Positions 23,531-35,821 of a stretch of 64,000 nucleotides of DNA are shown here, piece by piece; the first letter of the stretch is position 1; each line of letters starts with the position of its first letter. The position numbers were made by a program, and so were the translations under genes. The notes beneath the pieces are model-generated. The model saw only the letters and a list, made by a program, of their open reading frames with translations, had not been told where the DNA came from and made no database searches. This DNA comes from Termitomyces sp. T153. Its lineage: Eukaryota; Basidiomycota; Agaricomycetes; Agaricales; Lyophyllaceae. Location: assembly GCA_018296165.2 (NCBI GenBank), contig JACKQL020000153.1:1-64000 (forward strand). The letters run 5' to 3'.

Positions 23531-24059
23531 TGCACTCAGCAGGGTACCTCTCTGTGGGTTTGAATTCAGGTGGATTTGAGTCCAACTAAGGCATGTCTGC
23601 TAGTGGATATCCAGTGATACACCTTTCAATTCTAAATTCAACAAGTTTGTATTTCTTAGAAAATACTTGTGCACTTTCCCCCAAACCTGCTTCTCACTTT
23701 AGGCTTTTCTGCTGTATGCAGCCTTGACAGTGGCCATTTTGAATAGCAGCCAGTTTGAGCCATCAAATTTTTCATCTGCCTGTAGCAGAAACAGATTTGG
23801 GTTGCTGGACATGGTCTTTGTTTCAGTTCTGGGGGATCAGTGGTTGGTTTTGGTGGTCAGGTAAATTCTTGGTGGGTCTTACACATTGAGTGGCCAGGGC
23901 CCTATGACCTAGTGTAGACAGAATATCACCCAATTTGTGTATGATAGACTAATATTGTTATGCACCTGTTGTAGACAGAAGATTACTGGTATGTGTAAGT
24001 AGCATTTGACAGTATAGTGGAGTCAACTCACCTCAGTCTATGAATGATAGACTGAGGTG

Positions 24060-26450
24060 TGCCCAAAGTCCAATGCATGTCCATGTATGCTACCATATTT
24101 CCTAATCCATCTGCTCATAGCATGTGTCCCAAACATGTCTCTTACAACTTGCCAACAAAAAACATGTCAATTAAAGAATGAGAAGCAGTGGAACCAACAT
24201 CTTGAACAGTCCAATAAGGGAATGAAGGTAAAAAGAGTCCAGATGGAAACAGAGATTAAATGACTGTGAGGTGTATCAGCACAAAAGAACATGAAAATTG
24301 AAACTCAAGGTACTTGCAAATGATTGAGGACAAGAGATTGATGCTCTCAAAGAACAATATCACATGCTTTCACAGAATTTCACACATTTCAAGAAGCAAA
24401 ATGCATGCTTAAAAGCAATCAAGAAGTGTGCAGCTCAGAAAGCAGTAGAGAAGACAAAGAAAAAGGGATGCACCTATTAGATCATGTGACACAGGGTATA
24501 CACAAGTCAAGCATGTCATATTGTATGTTACATGGTTTCTGCTGGAACTTCAGAGTCAAAAGTTGGAGAAGCATTGAAGGAGATTGGAGTGGTCATGGGA
24601 ATACAGGTTGAGCAGACTATGAGCCAGAGAATCATGTAGCAAGCTGTTCTTGAGGGGGGAGTTGCAGCAGATATCCAATTGGGCTATAAGATGAACAAAT
24701 CTGACAGTGAGCCCTTGAAGCCATTGACACCCAGCTATAATTTAATGTCACAGAGATCACCTGCAGTTTGAATTCAACATCACATAAAAACATTGAGTAT
24801 GAATCACATACCATTGCCTTCAAAGTTGCCAACTAAGAAGACCCTGGTATTCAGTCATGGAAATCATGCTCACTTGGAGTTAGAACTTTAGTTGATCACA
24901 ATAGTGAGACTCAAGTATCAGGATTCTTGACACAACTATGGCAAATTGCAGAGTTTATGCAAGCCCTCTTACATTATACAGGTACTTACACTTTGATCCT
25001 GATGACTTTGGATGGTGGATAATTGGCACAAGTGGGGATCATGCAGCAGATCAAAAGAAAAGCCATGAGATTCTTAAGGAATGGCATTTCACACTACTGT
25101 GTTGGCAACTCAGTGAAGAAGTTGCCTTCAATAATCCCAAAAGCAATGTATTCTATGTAGCATGGCTTCTCCTTCATACAACAAAGCTCATTAGAGATAA
25201 AGGAGGCCAGGAGACATGGGATAAACTCACCAAAGAACAAAAGAGTATATTTCAAGGCATTATTATTGGCCATGTTAGTCTTGATGTGCTCAAGAAATTG
25301 CCACTGGAAGAACACCAACAAATGCTTCATTTTCTTCAGACAGGGTGCTACATGCACAAGGACTTGAACACTTTTAAATGGGGGGATAAATTGATGCAAG
25401 AATACTAGGAGAAGGGAAATAAAACTCCACCAATGATACTACTGAGCAAAGACAATGCTGCTGTTCTAGCCAATCAGACAGGAGGTTCCTCACTAGAAAA
25501 GCAAGCTGAAGACATCTCCAAACAAGGAGGAAGTTATGCAGTAATGTTTGGTGGATGATCTGCCAGAACAAAGACAGTAAAAAGGGTCAGCAATCAAAGT
25601 ATGACATTTTCATGGAGGTGCATGTAGGTCATCATGTTCCCTATCCTGATGTCATCAACACACAATATGGATCTCATGGCAAAGCCACAGCAACAATTGT
25701 GACATACCTTGTATAGTTCAAGGCTTTTATGGAGCATTTCCAACAAAAAAAAAATCATTGAAGCAGATCTTGACAAACATTGAGAAGAATTTTGCACTTG
25801 TAATTGCTAAAATACAGACCTTGGCTAAAATGTGTGCACTGGCCCTTCCTTTATGTTATAAAGGTCTCCCACCCATTTATGCAACATGTATGGACTCATC
25901 AGAATATTTTTACCCTGGGCTCCTTTGTCAAAAAAAAGCTGGAACTTCTTGATGATGTTACAAGGAACCTCAAGCTCTGAATGGCCTATGGATGCAGAAC
26001 ACTTGAGTGCTGTTCTTGGTGACAAGGAACTGGATAGGTGGGCATTGCAAGTACTTGAAGCTATTTATCAGCACACACCTGATTTGCTGGACCTAGATGG
26101 ACTTGTTATTGCATTTGTCAAGGGTCCTTGAGCAGCATTGTCAGAGCAGTTCATGGACCAGTTTGATGACATTGATGTCATGACACCCACAGAATGTGAC
26201 AAGTTATTTTTTGCTTTGACCAACAATCAAAATGAGGAAAGCTTGAAATTTGTTGATCCAAAATTGCCTGGTCAAACAAGACACTGCATAAATTCAATGC
26301 ACATGTGGTGGCTGCTCAAAATGACACCAAACATTTCATCTCCCAGAAACTTGCAACAGATGAAGATGAGAAGTTTCAATGATGGATGGCATGCCAACAA
26401 GACAAAGATGGGTTGGAACAACAGCTCAAGATGCACAGAGAAAGGCCAAT
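24060..26450 (+). pseudogene. Decayed basidiomycete multicopy protein with SGDHAADQKK motif (possible transposase relative)
   Basis: A long, much-broken coding region. The N-terminal ~170 codons (to about 24480) are Lys/Gln-rich and coiled-coil-like. Then come EGGVAADIQLGYKM (about 24655), STSHKNIEYESHTIAFKV (about 24773), and the best-preserved 156-codon block 24938-25408. That block has TSGDHAADQKKSHEI and QTGCYMHKDLNTFKWG. The trailing part, to about 26450, holds PYPDV/THNMDLMAKPQQQ and a CIAFVKGP-type helix (26100). I recognise this arrangement as a protein repeated many times in mushroom genomes. Spaced Asp/His motifs (STSHKN, SGDH) suggest an RNase-H-like transposase, but that is inference. 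There are many stops and no terminal repeats were found. Confidence 0.55.
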
Positions 26451-27279
26451 GAAGCTAAAGCTAGATTTCTCTTCCCATTCACTCACATTGCTCTCTAGAA
26501 TGGACTTCCCCCTCATCAGCCCCAATACCCTGTAGGTCACCAGATCAGTACAAGTATACACTCATTGACTCTGCTTTCTAGCCAAATTCAAGGTTCACCA
26601 ATGAGTTCCAACCTTTTGAAGTCAGTCACTTGTTTCCTATAGTAAATTATAACATTCCTTGGTAGCCCACTTCCAGGACTTCAAACACAAATTCCAAGCC
26701 ATTTCAAGTAAGCTGTTATTTAGCCTTAAATTTGGTATTAATTCCTTCCATATAGTATATACCATCCTTTCAGACAGTAATTCTCACAAACACTACTCAT
26801 TCTGACCTTTTGAATGCCAAAAATCACACATACAAAGATATTATTAGTACATATAATCAGCAAAAAATCAAGATACAAATGCTAAAGTACATCTATATAG
26901 CCTTTACCTATGTGATAAGCTTCACTAACACTTCAGATTATCAAATTAGAGATAAAGTAACTCACCTTCAACAACTGTCCACAACCTTAGCCACCTCATC
27001 ACAATCATGCTCAATGCTTAAGCCACCTGATCCATCAAAACCCAAAGCTCTGAGTCTGTGTCAATCACTGCTCTGAATCCCACTGGAGGTCCACCTCATC
27101 TTTGTTCCCAAGCCCATCTTATCTTAAACCCTTTTTAAGTTTATCTTTCAAAGCAAGCACTAAACTAAAATGTGTACCTTCCAGAAAAATTAATTGGAAA
27201 CCACTCAAGCCAAAGGATGGAGTGATTTTGGCTCAGTAGGGAATCAAAATTCTAATTGACATGTCCACTGAAAATTTTT
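26451..27279. other. Gene-free stretch left of the copia element
   Basis: CpG-poor, AT-rich sequence with no credible ORF. It ends in the five T bases (27275-27279) that form the left target-site duplicate of the copia insertion. Confidence 0.5.
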
Positions 27280-27566
27280 TGTTAGAATTGCTTATTGCAT
27301 TCCACTATGATGATCAGCATTCACTCCAAGTTCATTGATCACATGTGTATTCTGCTTCCTTCATTCCTATTCAATTCAATTGCATGTGTCTTCCATGTGA
27401 TTCCCCTTCTATTCAATTCAATCACATGGATTCTCCATGTGATTCCTTCTACTCAGTTACATTATAGTATATGTAGATATAGAAGCCTGAAGTCCTTACT
27501 CAGTTTCTGACTCTGGACTTCAGCTTTAGTGACTATTCAGTCCCCTGTGCTTGCCTGTCATCAACA
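27280..27566 (+). repeat. 5' LTR of the copia element
   Basis: It begins TGTTAGAATTGC and ends CATCAACA (TG...CA). It is followed at 27567 by GGTTATGGGCTATGG, a plausible primer-binding site of the half-tRNA type. A related 381-bp LTR lies inverted at 33271-33651. The copy here is shorter because the partner carries an extra internal repeat (about 48 bp of the GAAGTCC...CTGAGT block) and other indels. Confidence 0.88.
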
Positions 27567-27935
27567 GGTTATGGGCTATGGCCTCTGAAGCTTTAGTCTG
27601 AAGTTTTTGTCATTTTGATTGCTATGTCTGGTGTTATAGTCTTTATAGTGGTTGCAGCTCCCTATACATATTGGGTAGTGACCCTTAAGTGGGGCCACTT
27701 TATCTTGCCAGTGAAACCTGACCCACCTAACTGAGAGGTGTTACAATTGCAGAGTCTGCAGTTAGTTAGTTAGCTTTACTATACCTCATCTTCCTGCTGC
27801 ACCACTCCCCAGGACCTTACAGGAACTCTTTGAAGTGGATATTGGCTGCATTCCTTCTGGGACACACATTTTTCACTGCATTCTACAACTCCACACTTCA
27901 TTATCCAATCTACACTCTAAATCACCTCTTTCACC

Positions 27936-28680
27936 ATGCCTACATCTATTCCAACCTTCACCAAACTCAATTCTCACAACTATAACACATGGGTTGGTGA
28001 AATGGAAGCTTATCTTCACTCTCAAAATGCCTGGATGATTTCCATGACTTCTTTAGCTTCTCAACTCTCTGACAAACCTATATCAGAAGAGAAAAGAGAA
28101 TACAGAGAATGGCAGAAAGAGGCTAATGTTGCATCTGGTTTGAATTATTTGATGGTGGAAGATGATCAAAGAATCCATCTCAATGACTATAAAGACCAAC
28201 CAGACAGAATGCAGGAGGCCTCAAAGCAGATACACATGCAGCAATGCCCTGGTACATGCTTTAATGCCTATGATGACTTGTTCTCTATTAGAAAAGGAGA
28301 GGAGGAGAATTTGCAGACTCTGATCAACAGAGTTGAGACTGCAATGAAGAAAATCTAGGATTTGTGCCCTAAAGACTTTGATATTGCCAAATTAGACAAT
28401 GAGCTTGCATCTATGGCATTAATAAGGGCACTTTCTGATGATTTCTCAGCATTTGTATCCACCCTCCTTCTCAAAGATGACTTGGACAAGGCCAAGATCC
28501 CATCAGGCCTCTGTTACAGAGGAAACACAACATCATTGTTGCTCTGATGAGTCTGCTGCTGCTATAATTGCTATGAGTGCTGCAATAACCAAATCTGTCT
28601 GTGACTTTTGCACCTTACAAGGCCATACACAAGCTAATTGCTACAAATACAAAGCAGCTTAGTGGCAAGCAAAGCAGCAG
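27936..28680 (+). pseudogene. copia Gag (UBN2-type) with CCHC knuckle, broken
   Basis: It starts MPTSIPTFTKLNSHNYNTW, typical of copia Gag (the LNxxNYxxW block). It runs 140 codons, is cut by a TAG at 28356-28358 in an otherwise continuous frame, and shifts frame near 28500. The zinc knuckle C-x2-C-x4-H-x4-C (CDFCTLQGHTQANC) lies at 28600-28641. A short degenerate protease region follows to about 28860 with no recognisable active site. Confidence 0.8.
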
Positions 28681-28860
28681 ACAAAATCTTGCAACAGAAG
28701 AGGCAAAAAGAGCCAGGAGCAAGCTAATGCAGCTTTCAATGATGACAAGTCCAAGAAAGATGATGCAAAATGTGCTGGAAAAGCAAGTACTTCAAAATAA
28801 TCTCTTGTTCTGTATAGATTTAATCAGAAACAAAGTCATATTGAGAAATAAGCCATGCAT

Positions 28861-29883
28861 TTCTTGTTGAATGGGAAAGAGTTATTCTGTGCCACAATCA
28901 ACTCCAATAACTCTGCTCATTTGGATGGTTGTACTGCACCTATTTCAGAGTCTGCTCATCTTACCAGCACATTACCACTTGATCTAATGCTCTGGGATCA
29001 CAAGTTGCTCATCATAACTATGCTGATGTCAAAAAGATGATCAATAACAAGTTGGTAGTTGGTTTGGACTTGAATTCTGCTACAAAGCCTGATCCCATCT
29101 GTGAACCTTGTTTGGCTGGCAAAATGCGCTCTAATCCTTTTCCTTCTTCCAGTAGTCGTGCATCTAAACCATTAGAATTGATCCACAGTGATGTATATGG
29201 CCCTATTCCAGTCACTGCAATTGTGGGCTATTGTTATTGGATCACATTCATTGATGATTGCACAAGCTTTAAAGCTGCTATGGCTCTGAAGAAGAAAAGT
29301 GAAGTATTTAATGCCTTAAGATATTCAAAGCTTATGCAGAGAATGCTCTAGATGCCAAAATCAATACCATACAAGATGATAAAGGTGGAGAGTACATGTC
29401 AAAGGAGTTGACTGCATATACTGATGCTTGTGGAATTAAAAGAAGGCATAAAACATGCAATAGACCTCAGCAAAATGGTGTTGCTGAGAGAGCAAATAGG
29501 ATGCTCTTAGAGGACATCACTGCTATGCTCAATGAAGCAGGTCTACCAGCCTCATTTTGGGCACATTGCCTTTATGCTCAGATTCACATTCTGAATCAAA
29601 TTCTAACTGCAGCTCAGCCAATTACTCCTTATAAGGGATGGTACAAACACAAACCAGATGTCTCTTTCAGAATCTGGAGATGTAGAGCATATGTCTACAT
29701 ACAAAGGGATAAGCACAACTCTTTACAGTCTTGCATGGAAAAATGCATCTTTATTGAACATCCTCCTAGTTATAAAGGATGGTTATTTTACAAACCTGAA
29801 ACTAAGAAGACTGATAGAGTGGAGTTTTATGAATGCTTGAATAGGCCAATAATACCTCCTACACCTCCTATCAGTCCAACCTG
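28861..29883 (+). pseudogene. copia integrase region, broken
   Basis: The pre-integrase zinc segment (HNYADVKKM...CEPCLAGKM, 29015-29130) leads into the catalytic core. The first Asp lies in LELIHSDVYGPI (29178) and the second region DDKGGEY lies near 29375. The Glu lies in RPQQNGVAERANRMLLEDI (29465-29520). The C-terminal block PDVSFRIWRCRAYV and CIFIEHPPSYKGWLFY follow. A stop at 29349-29351 and a frameshift break the frame. The long 162-codon stretch 29396-29884 shows moderate age. Insertion of copia DNA would be its role if intact. Confidence 0.85.
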
Positions 29884-30299
29884 ATACTGCATCCCCTAAT
29901 GAAAGTGCAGTGTTTAATTTACCTGTTCTTAAAAATGAGGAGGAAGAACAATTGGTTTTCCAAGTGCCAGTTATAAACCTCCTGCAGATCCTGAACCTCC
30001 TGCATGTTCTATAACACCACCACCAGCTGCTCCAGCACCTCCCAGACCATGCCTAAATTGTGCTAGCCACCAGCTCAGCCACTAGGTCAACTCCCTGCTC
30101 CTCCATCACCTCCCCTTGCTCTGAGATGCTCTAAACACAATGTACAGCCTCCAAGAGACTGGTGGATAGTACAACATCAAGAATCAGTCCAAGACAGTTC
30201 TGATGAGGAAGAAGTGCAAGTGCAAGCTGAATTGGATTTGGGGTCTGATCTTGAACCTAATCCAAGACCACTTGATCCTAGGATGTTCAATTTGCTCTA
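29884..30299 (+). other. copia linker between integrase and reverse transcriptase
   Basis: Pro-rich, low-complexity coding remnant (PPAPPRP-like, 29990-30140) with stops in all frames. This is the usual variable linker of copia polyproteins. No separate gene is seen. Confidence 0.6.
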
Positions 30300-30821
30300 C
30301 TTCTTCAGATCCTAGGACATTTAAGCAAGCTATGCAGTCTATGAATGCTGAAAAGTGGTATCAAGCTGCAGTTGATGGCCAATGGGACTTGGGAAGAGTG
30401 TGACTTGCCTGAAAGCAAGAAAGCAATTGGCTGTGGATGGGTGTTTCACATCAAGCACCATGCAGATGGCTCAATTGAGCACTTCAAGCTAGACTTGTTG
30501 CAGATGGTTATACACAACATTCTAGCATTGACTATAATGAAGCTTTTGCACCAACATTTCAAACCTGCACCTTTGCACCTCATCCTATTGCTGGCATAGA
30601 GGACATGGAATTGGGCTCTGTGGATGTCACTTCTACTTTTCCCAATGGAGATCTAGAAGAAGATATCTATATGCTTCAACCAGAGGAGTTGAATGGGAAG
30701 AAAGTGCTCAGGCTCAAGAAGTCGCTTTCATTTAAAACAAGCAGGCATGGAGTGGAACAAGAAACTACATGGAGCATTATCATCAATGGGCTTCAAAAGA
30801 CTTGAATCTGACTGCTTTATC
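30300..30821 (+). pseudogene. copia reverse transcriptase, N-terminal half
   Basis: The entry block DPRTFKQAMQS...WYQAAVDGQ (30310-30380) precedes the fingers. The GCGWVFHIK block lies at 30430-30460. The palm VDVTSTFPNGDLEEDIYMLQPE lies at 30620-30685, where DVTSTF is the A motif, normally DVxxAF. The reading ends in MGFKRLESDCFI exactly at 30821, where a gypsy LTR begins. The next codons of the same protein are found on the minus strand at 34680. The five bases TTATC (30817-30821) are the left target-site duplicate of that LTR insertion. Confidence 0.85.
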
Positions 30822-31362
30822 TGTCAGGTTCTGCTGACCATGGGGGCTCAGCTACACTGGGTGAGTCCTTACTAGGTGGACATGATTCCCTGCACTGACA
30901 ACTGGGCATTTGGAGGTGTCCCAAACACTGGGGACTTGTGAGGATGGTCAGTGGAGATTGATCCAAGCAAGTCCGGGGAGGTCTGGAGGAGTAGGGGACA
31001 AGCTGCGGGGAAGGGGGACAGGCTTGGCAGGGTTCAGGTACAAGTCTGTATGCAAGTATTGCAGGTGCAGAGGAGGCAGAGGCTATGCAAGTGATGGAAG
31101 CAGAGCCAGAGTTTGATGGAGGATCAACAGAGGTTGATAGAGTTTGGAGCCAAACATGTAGCAAGGTCTGGAGTTGGTTAAAGAGTGTCTGGGATTCATA
31201 ATCATAATTGCGGGGTTTGTGAAGGTGTTAAGGTTGGGAAAGATAGGAACATGATGGATGGGACAGATCAAATGAGATGAGATGGAGTCAAATGAAATGA
31301 GATGGAGTCAAGATGAGATGGAGATGAGAAGAATAGATTCAGGTGGAGATACAAAACAATAA
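30822..31362 (-). repeat. 3' part of a gypsy LTR (LTR-B)
   Basis: In LTR orientation this covers the end of the ~1.14-kb LTR. It runs from TTATTGTTTTGTATCTCC to the terminal CCTGACA (complement of 30822-30828). It is closely similar to 35290-35821 on the plus strand. The missing first half of an LTR, in the same orientation and ending at the same point, is found at 37829-38416. Confidence 0.88.
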
Positions 31363-33270
31363 ATAGTTTGTTCTCCCCACTGTGGTGATATTGAGAATTT
31401 CTTGTATTTGTTGCCACTAGGAGCTTTAGTCCCAGTCATGTCCTTTTGGATTGCCAAGGACCATGATAAGCTGTGGAATGACTCAATCTTGCTCTCTGAA
31501 TCTGTTTAGGGTCTCTAAATTGATTTGCTTCCATGTATCTGGATCTCGCATTGTACCAACTCTAGTATATATTGTCTAATACTCTTTTGTGTTTGCATAC
31601 AGAAACTAGCAGGTTCATCACTAGGGGCATTGGTCCTTGGGGACCATGGCTGTTGGCAGTATGAGTGTCCAGACCAAGTGCAACACTGGTCCCACATTGC
31701 CTTCACCTATTTCTACCCACCAAGGTTTGGTGATTAGTAGTATATCAAACTTATTTATTAGTGTGTTTAGTAGTGTATAACAAACTGTGTTACTTTGGTT
31801 TGTGTTCAGTTGGGAAATCTAGACGGGTGAGACTCTCATTCAGTTGTTTGGGGTTGGTTGGTTGTTCTGGTTGGGTTTCAAGTTATTGACAGTGTTGAGA
31901 GTGGGATGGTGCTGGTTTAGGCATGCACCTCACTTATGAGTTTTTCTGCTTTGTCTGCCCAGTTCTTTGTTGGCTGGTTGGTAATTTCCTTCTTACAGTT
32001 TCTTCTGCTTGCTCATCCTCCTGATATTTTGGGTTTTCTGTCTCCTGAAGTGGCTGCACTGCTTACAGTCTTTGTGAAAACTGAGCATTTTAGCTTTGTA
32101 TTCAATGTCAATATGCTGAATTCTGTGCTGGTGTCCATCTGTTTGTCTCCATGTGAGTTGTGTTCAGACTTTGCATGACTTTTGGTGCATAGTCTGCATC
32201 ACATGTTATTCTTGCACCTTAATATGTGGTGTCCTACTGCCCAACAATTGTTGCATTGTAATATGGGTGGAGAGTACAAGTTTAGCATCATCTTCCTAAG
32301 ATAATCAATGAGTATTCTTAGCATGGAGATCTACCTTGTTGTGCATCCACTTAGGTGCACTTATCATCTCAACCTGGGAGATCACTGGGTTCCCTCTTTT
32401 TAACTCTGCTAGGATCTCCTTGGGGATAAGAATGTCTTTGTTGCCTTGTGACCAAGTCCATACACTATTGACTCACAGTTTAAATTGTTGGTCATCTGTG
32501 AACACATTGAGAGTGTTGGGCCTCACTCCAAATATGTTTTCAAAGCCCTGTCTGTGTCTCAAAAGCTCCAGCCCTGAGCATGAGTATTGTGCTGAGACAA
32601 CATGTAGGTGTTGCAATTCATCTGAACTGGTGAGTTGGTCAATGTGGTTGTGTGGTCTGGTGAAAAGTGATCTCCAGTGAGAACTGGATCTGGGCTGGTT
32701 GGTTCACATACAGTATAATCAGTTTGAATATCAGATCTATAATATACTTGAAATTTGCTGGTTTTTCAGATCTCACTGTGGTATACCAGGGTATCTTATG
32801 GTGATTTCTGTTATGTATCTGGGATTTTTCCATATACATCTGATCTTATCAGGCCTGGTATGAGTCCAATTTTCAATTGCATTATAATTCTGTATCTGGT
32901 ACAATCTGTAGACTACTGGTATTGTCTGTTCTTATCCATTACTGAGTTTTGTTTGTATCCTGAACATTGAACAAGTTAAAAACAAGAACAGCAAGGTGGA
33001 ATACATGCAAAGTTGAGTGAGTTCTTATTGGGCACATTTGATAAGGTTGGTGCAGCATGGGCTGGGTGAGTTCCTTTCTTCCATCTCTTTGTTTGTTCCT
33101 TCAAAAGTTGCTCAAATCTCTGTATGCTCAGTAAGTCTTGTAGGAAATTGATAAAACAAACTTCTCTTGTTGCTGAATCACAAGTTTTCCAAACAGTGGC
33201 AAAATCACCTTCCATAGCTTCAGGATGGGATGCAAGGTAGTCAATTTCATACAGATTATTGTGCAAAAAA
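31363..33270 (-). other. Inverted right flank of the copia insertion site; unidentified
   Basis: This lies between the half LTR and the inverted copia 3' LTR. On the minus strand a 97-codon frame (33266-32976; EIDYLASHPEAMEGDFATVW) looks protein-like, with balanced composition, but I do not recognise it. The leftmost ~75 bp (TTTGTTCTCCCCACTGTGGTG...) are an inverted relative of 42180-42312. The rest is AT-rich and CpG-poor with no defensible gene. Confidence 0.4.
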
Positions 33271-33651
33271 TGTTAAAGACAGGCAAAGCACAGGGGACTG
33301 AATAGTCACTAAAGCTGAAGTCCAGAGTCAGAAACTGAGTGTATTGAAGAGTGACATACTAACCTGAAGTCCAAAGTCAGGAACTGAGTAAGGACTTCAG
33401 GCTTCTATATTATCTATATACTATAATGTAACTGAATAGAAGGAATAACATGGAGAATCCATATGATTGAATTGAAAAAGAAAGGAAATCACATGGAAGA
33501 CACATGTGATTGAATTGAATAGAAAGAGAATCACATGGAAGTCACATGTGATTGAATTAAATAGAAATGAAGGAAGCAGAATACACATGTGATAAATGAA
33601 CTTGGAGTGAATGCTGATCATCATAGTGGAATGCAATAAGCAATTCTAACA
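33271..33651 (-). repeat. 3' LTR of the copia element (inverted)
   Basis: In element orientation it starts TGTTAGAATTGC (33651 downwards) and ends CTTTAACA. It is preceded by the polypurine tract GGATCAGGGAGGAG (33652-33665). The five bases beyond its end read TTTTT, the same as the left flank of the 5' LTR at 27275-27279. This supports one original insertion. Confidence 0.88.
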
Positions 33652-33719
33652 CTCCTCCCTGATCCAGTGAATCTCCAAGCTTGAATAAGCTAGTAAATCA
33701 TTCCTTGCCTGCAGAATTT

Positions 33720-34680
33720 CACTTTGGGTAAAGGAAGTGGTTTTGTGAGCAGATCATATCTGCCACTTGTTCTGTTCCAGGGATATGATGAGAAATGAGT
33801 TTCTGCTGATGAACTGCATCTCTAAGCCAATAGAAGCTGAGGTCAAGGTGCTTCATTCATCCATTGTGTTCTGGATTCTTGGTTACACTGACTGCAGATT
33901 GATTATTGATCAGCATGGGAGATGGAGCAGTAGAAGAATATCCCATTTCTTGTAGGATGTTCTGAATCCAGATGATTTCTTTGCCAGCTTCTACAGCAGC
34001 AATGCATTCTGCTGATTGAAGCTTGCTACTCCATCCAATAGTTCCACCACCAATCATAGTCAGAAAACCACAGTAGACCAGCCAGAATTGGGACAATCTC
34101 CATGTAAAGCATCACAGAATGTAGTGAAAGGTTGAATGCCAGTGTCAGCATCAAAGTGAAGTCTGTAATCCATTGTTCCTTTACAATAGTGCAACAAATG
34201 CTTGACCACAGCCCATTGCCTAGGTCCTGAACAGGAATTGAAGCACCCTAGGCATGAGACTGCATACACAATGTCTGGCCTTGTCATAGTAGCCAAATAC
34301 TGCAGTAAATCAATTGCATTTGAATGAGGCATGCACATTTCCTCCTCTTCTGCTTCATTCTGTGGTGACATGGCGTTAGAGAGTTTGATTCCAGGTGCCA
34401 TTGGTATAGATACTGGATTGCATTCACTCATTTTGGTAGTGCTCCAACATGTCAACAATGTATTGACATTGTGAGAGTGAAATAGAGTGTTTAGAGCAGT
34501 CTCTGTATACCTTAACACCTAGAAGAAAGTGGGAAGGGCCCAAGTCACAAATTTTGAAGTGCTTTTTGAGGGCATCAACAGCAGAGTCAAGTGCAGCAGT
34601 AGATTTTGAAGCAAGTGTAATGTCATCATTGTAGATGGGCACAATGATCTTGACTTCTCCTCTGACATAGAGACAGATAA
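33720..34680 (-). pseudogene. copia reverse transcriptase C-terminal half and RNase H (inverted)
   Basis: Read downwards from 34680, it resumes the RT with CLYVRGEVKIIV. The active-site block follows (IYNDD, normally YVDD; about 34640), then LLGVKVYRD and NAIDLLQYLATMTRPDI. RNase H then appears (WSSKLQSAECIAAVEAGKEIIW, NNQSAVSVTKNPEHNG). The N of NNQSA is where the family has Asp. Frameshifts and stops occur near 34430 and 34090. The junction with 30821 is in frame after removal of the LTR and one copy of TTATC, so this is the missing half of the same copia protein. Confidence 0.85.
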
Positions 34681-35821
34681 TGTCACGGCCCATTTCCTGG
34701 ACCCCCACACATTGTCTAACAACCCCTGCCCCCCCAGAACCTCCCCTGACACCTTGCCAAACTTCCACAGTGCTCTGCGCCTACTCTGGCTAACTACGAT
34801 GCATTCTCGGCTAACTCTGATGGCCCCCTGGCCAACTCCGACTCTTCTCTGCAGTCGGCAATGCTTCCCCTGGATCTCCTGAGCCCCTGGGACCATTCCC
34901 CTGCCATGCCAGACCCTGTTACACATCATCAACTCAACACCCTGGTTCTTTTGACTTACTTTGAAGTATCACGATGACCTCAAAATGGCCCATGTCACCA
35001 ATTGATCCCATCAACATATCAACATGGCCTGCCCCCCAATTGTAACTGATACCTCGACTCCATTGAGCTCTGCCAAGCCCCACCGCCACAGCCAACATTC
35101 CCTGGAGTTCTCCAGTAGTCAGTATATAAGACATAGAGTAGCTCTTCATACTCTAGCCTTGATATTGCTTAACATTACCTATAGTCTGATTGTTTCTCTC
35201 TCATGTTTCATGTTCTGTGTCTCGTTTTCTTACTCTCAGTCTCCTGGTCTTGTCTTGTCTCTATTCCATTATTGTTTTTGTTATTGTTTTGTATCTCCAC
35301 CTGAATCTATTCTTGTTCTCGTCTCCATCTTGTCTTGACTCCATCTCATTTCATTCAACTCCGTCTCATCTCATTTGATCCGTCCCATCCATCATGTTCC
35401 TATCTTTCCCAACCTTAATACCTTTGCAAACCCCACAATTACAATTACGAATCCCAGACACTCTTTAACCAACTCCAGACCTTGCTACATGTTTGGCTCC
35501 AAACTCTATCAACCTCTGTTGATCCCCCATCAAACTCTGGCTCTGCTTCCATCACTTGCGTAGCCTCTGCCTCCTCTGCACCTGCAATACTCGCATACAG
35601 ACTTGTACCTGAACCCTGCCAAGCCTGTCCCTCTTCTCCGCAGCTTGTCCCCTACTCCTCCAGACCTCCCCAGACTTGCTTGGATCAATCTCCACCAACC
35701 ATCCTCACAAGTCCCCAGTGTTTGGGACACCTCCAAATGCCCAGTTGTCAGTGCAGAGAATCACGTCCGCCTAGTAAGGACTTGCCCAGTGTAGCTGAGC
35801 CTCTGTGGTCAGAACCTGACA
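34681..35821 (+). repeat. Complete gypsy LTR (LTR-A), 1141 bp
   Basis: It starts TGTCACGGCC and ends AACCTGACA, with TGTCA/TGACA terminal inverted bases. The TATA element TATATAAG lies near 35124-35131 and fixes the transcription direction as plus. The left flank GATAA (34676-34680) is the complement of TTATC at 30817-30821, so this end marks the other side of the same insertion into copia. Gypsy internal sequence follows directly. Confidence 0.9.
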
